Shown: piece by piece, positions 36,887-37,155 of the stretch
Layout of the letters: each line of letters starts with the position of its first letter
Numbering within the stretch: position 1 is the stretch's first letter
NCBI GenBank assembly: GCA_001970955.1
Contig: MPUH01000746.1
Coordinates: forward strand, 1-37,155
Length of the DNA stretch: 37,155 nt
DNA from: Stentor coeruleus
Lineage: Eukaryota > Ciliophora > Heterotrichea > Heterotrichida > Stentoridae
Direction: 5' to 3'
The notes under the pieces: model-generated
Seen by the model: the letters and a program-made list of their open reading frames with translations, nothing else
What the model was told of the DNA's origin: nothing
Databases searched by the model: none
Translations under genes and position numbers: made by a program

Positions 36887-37138
36887 TTATATCTGTCTAA
36901 TAAGTGGGAGTTTTTTATCATTCTTATGATGTTCAGTTGAATTATTTCTTGATGTACACCAAAGTTCACGTTTAACTACTCCATCTATTTTCGCTTCAAG
37001 TTCTTTTGAGGGTATTAAAAAACGCTGAGTTAAAGACTTGCCATTTGGTAAAAGACTTGCCTCGATATCATCTGATTTTATAAGACTAGGTTTATCTTTT
37101 ACTGGAGTTTTGAGTTTACAGCTTTTTTTATACTTCGG
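36887..37138 (-). CDS. 3' end of an unidentified gene, cut or broken at the right edge
   Basis: The minus strand is open from the stop TAA (36887-36889) up to an in-frame TGA at 37139-37141. The 83 codons encode a polar, Lys-rich C-terminus. It includes K-D-K-P-S-L-I-K-S-D-D-I-E, S-L-T-Q-R-F-L-I-P-S-K-E-L-E and L-P-L-I-R-Q-I at the end. There is no plausible ATG, so the start must lie further right, with an intron, a sequence error or a reassigned TGA in between. The last 20 bp of the window are unusually GC-rich. I recognise no family. Confidence 0.4.
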   Translation of the reverse strand, partial: PKYKKSCKLKTPVKDKPSLIKSDDIEASLLPNGKSLTQRFLIPSKELEAKIDGVVKRELWCTSRNNSTEHHKNDKKLPLIRQI

Positions 37139-37155
37139 TCACTGTGCCCTTCGCC

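Noticed and set aside
1..37155. CRISPR array, prophage, bacterial operon or transposase
   Set aside because: No spaced repeats, transposase, integrase or phage genes are visible. Gene content and introns are eukaryotic.
1..37155. Non-standard ciliate code (TAA/TAG as Gln, or TGA as Trp)
   Set aside because: ORFs of 600-1000 residues are free of TAA, TAG and TGA, use TGG for Trp, and end at positions that fit the known family lengths.

Overview
The window looks like macronuclear DNA of a heterotrich ciliate close to Stentor. The evidence is: (1) a 15-nt intron that cleanly joins the two parts of a P4-ATPase; (2) long ORFs uninterrupted under the standard genetic code, which fits Stentor and not most other ciliates; (3) an AT-rich, very compact layout with gaps of about 60-90 bp between many genes; (4) ciliary genes (IFT22, SHIPPO/CIMAP, tubulin-type carboxypeptidase); (5) interstitial TGTTAGGG repeats, which from memory is the heterotrich telomere unit (complement CCCTAACA). 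The species assignment is inference.

Layout. 0-3.1 kb: three minus-strand genes, namely a 5' part of a cytosolic carboxypeptidase cut by the window edge, a BTB-like protein and a SHIPPO-repeat protein. 4.0-8.7 kb: an ALIX/Bro1 protein and a type III PI4-kinase beta in tandem, converging on IFT22. 9.0-14.0 kb: an uncharacterised EF-hand-like protein interrupted by an assembly N, a small two-TM protein, an Enhancer-of-polycomb (EPL1) gene that appears to carry a 100-nt intron, and a calmodulin-like protein. 14.5-17.1 kb: an FCP/SCP-type phosphatase, interstitial telomere repeats, ribosomal protein eL32 and a headless fragment of a 7TM-RGS gene. 17.2-24.1 kb: acyl-CoA synthetase, an intact 7TM-RGS protein, and a coiled-coil protein with a C-terminal IQ-like motif. 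24.2-29.3 kb: P4-ATPase flippase and a double-FHA protein. 29.7-32.9 kb: an otubain-type deubiquitinase, an unknown protein and a second 7TM-RGS protein. 33-37 kb: a long gap with candidate C/D snoRNAs and coding-like debris, two small ORFs, PRPP synthetase, and the 3' end of an unidentified gene at the right edge.

Functional themes are membrane lipid and traffic (Bro1, PI4K, P4-ATPase, ACSL), G-protein signalling (7TM-RGS), and cilia/microtubules. No operon-like logic is evident.

The most interesting items are the 100-nt intron flanked by a 7-bp direct repeat and holding a GC-rich inverted repeat (introner-like), the interstitial telomere array beside a truncated gene copy, the 7TM-RGS family, a phosphatase lacking a conserved metal-binding Asp, and an extreme strand-asymmetric base composition of intergenic DNA. 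Four single-N positions are each flanked by near-identical direct repeats and are best read as unmerged contig overlaps, not biology.
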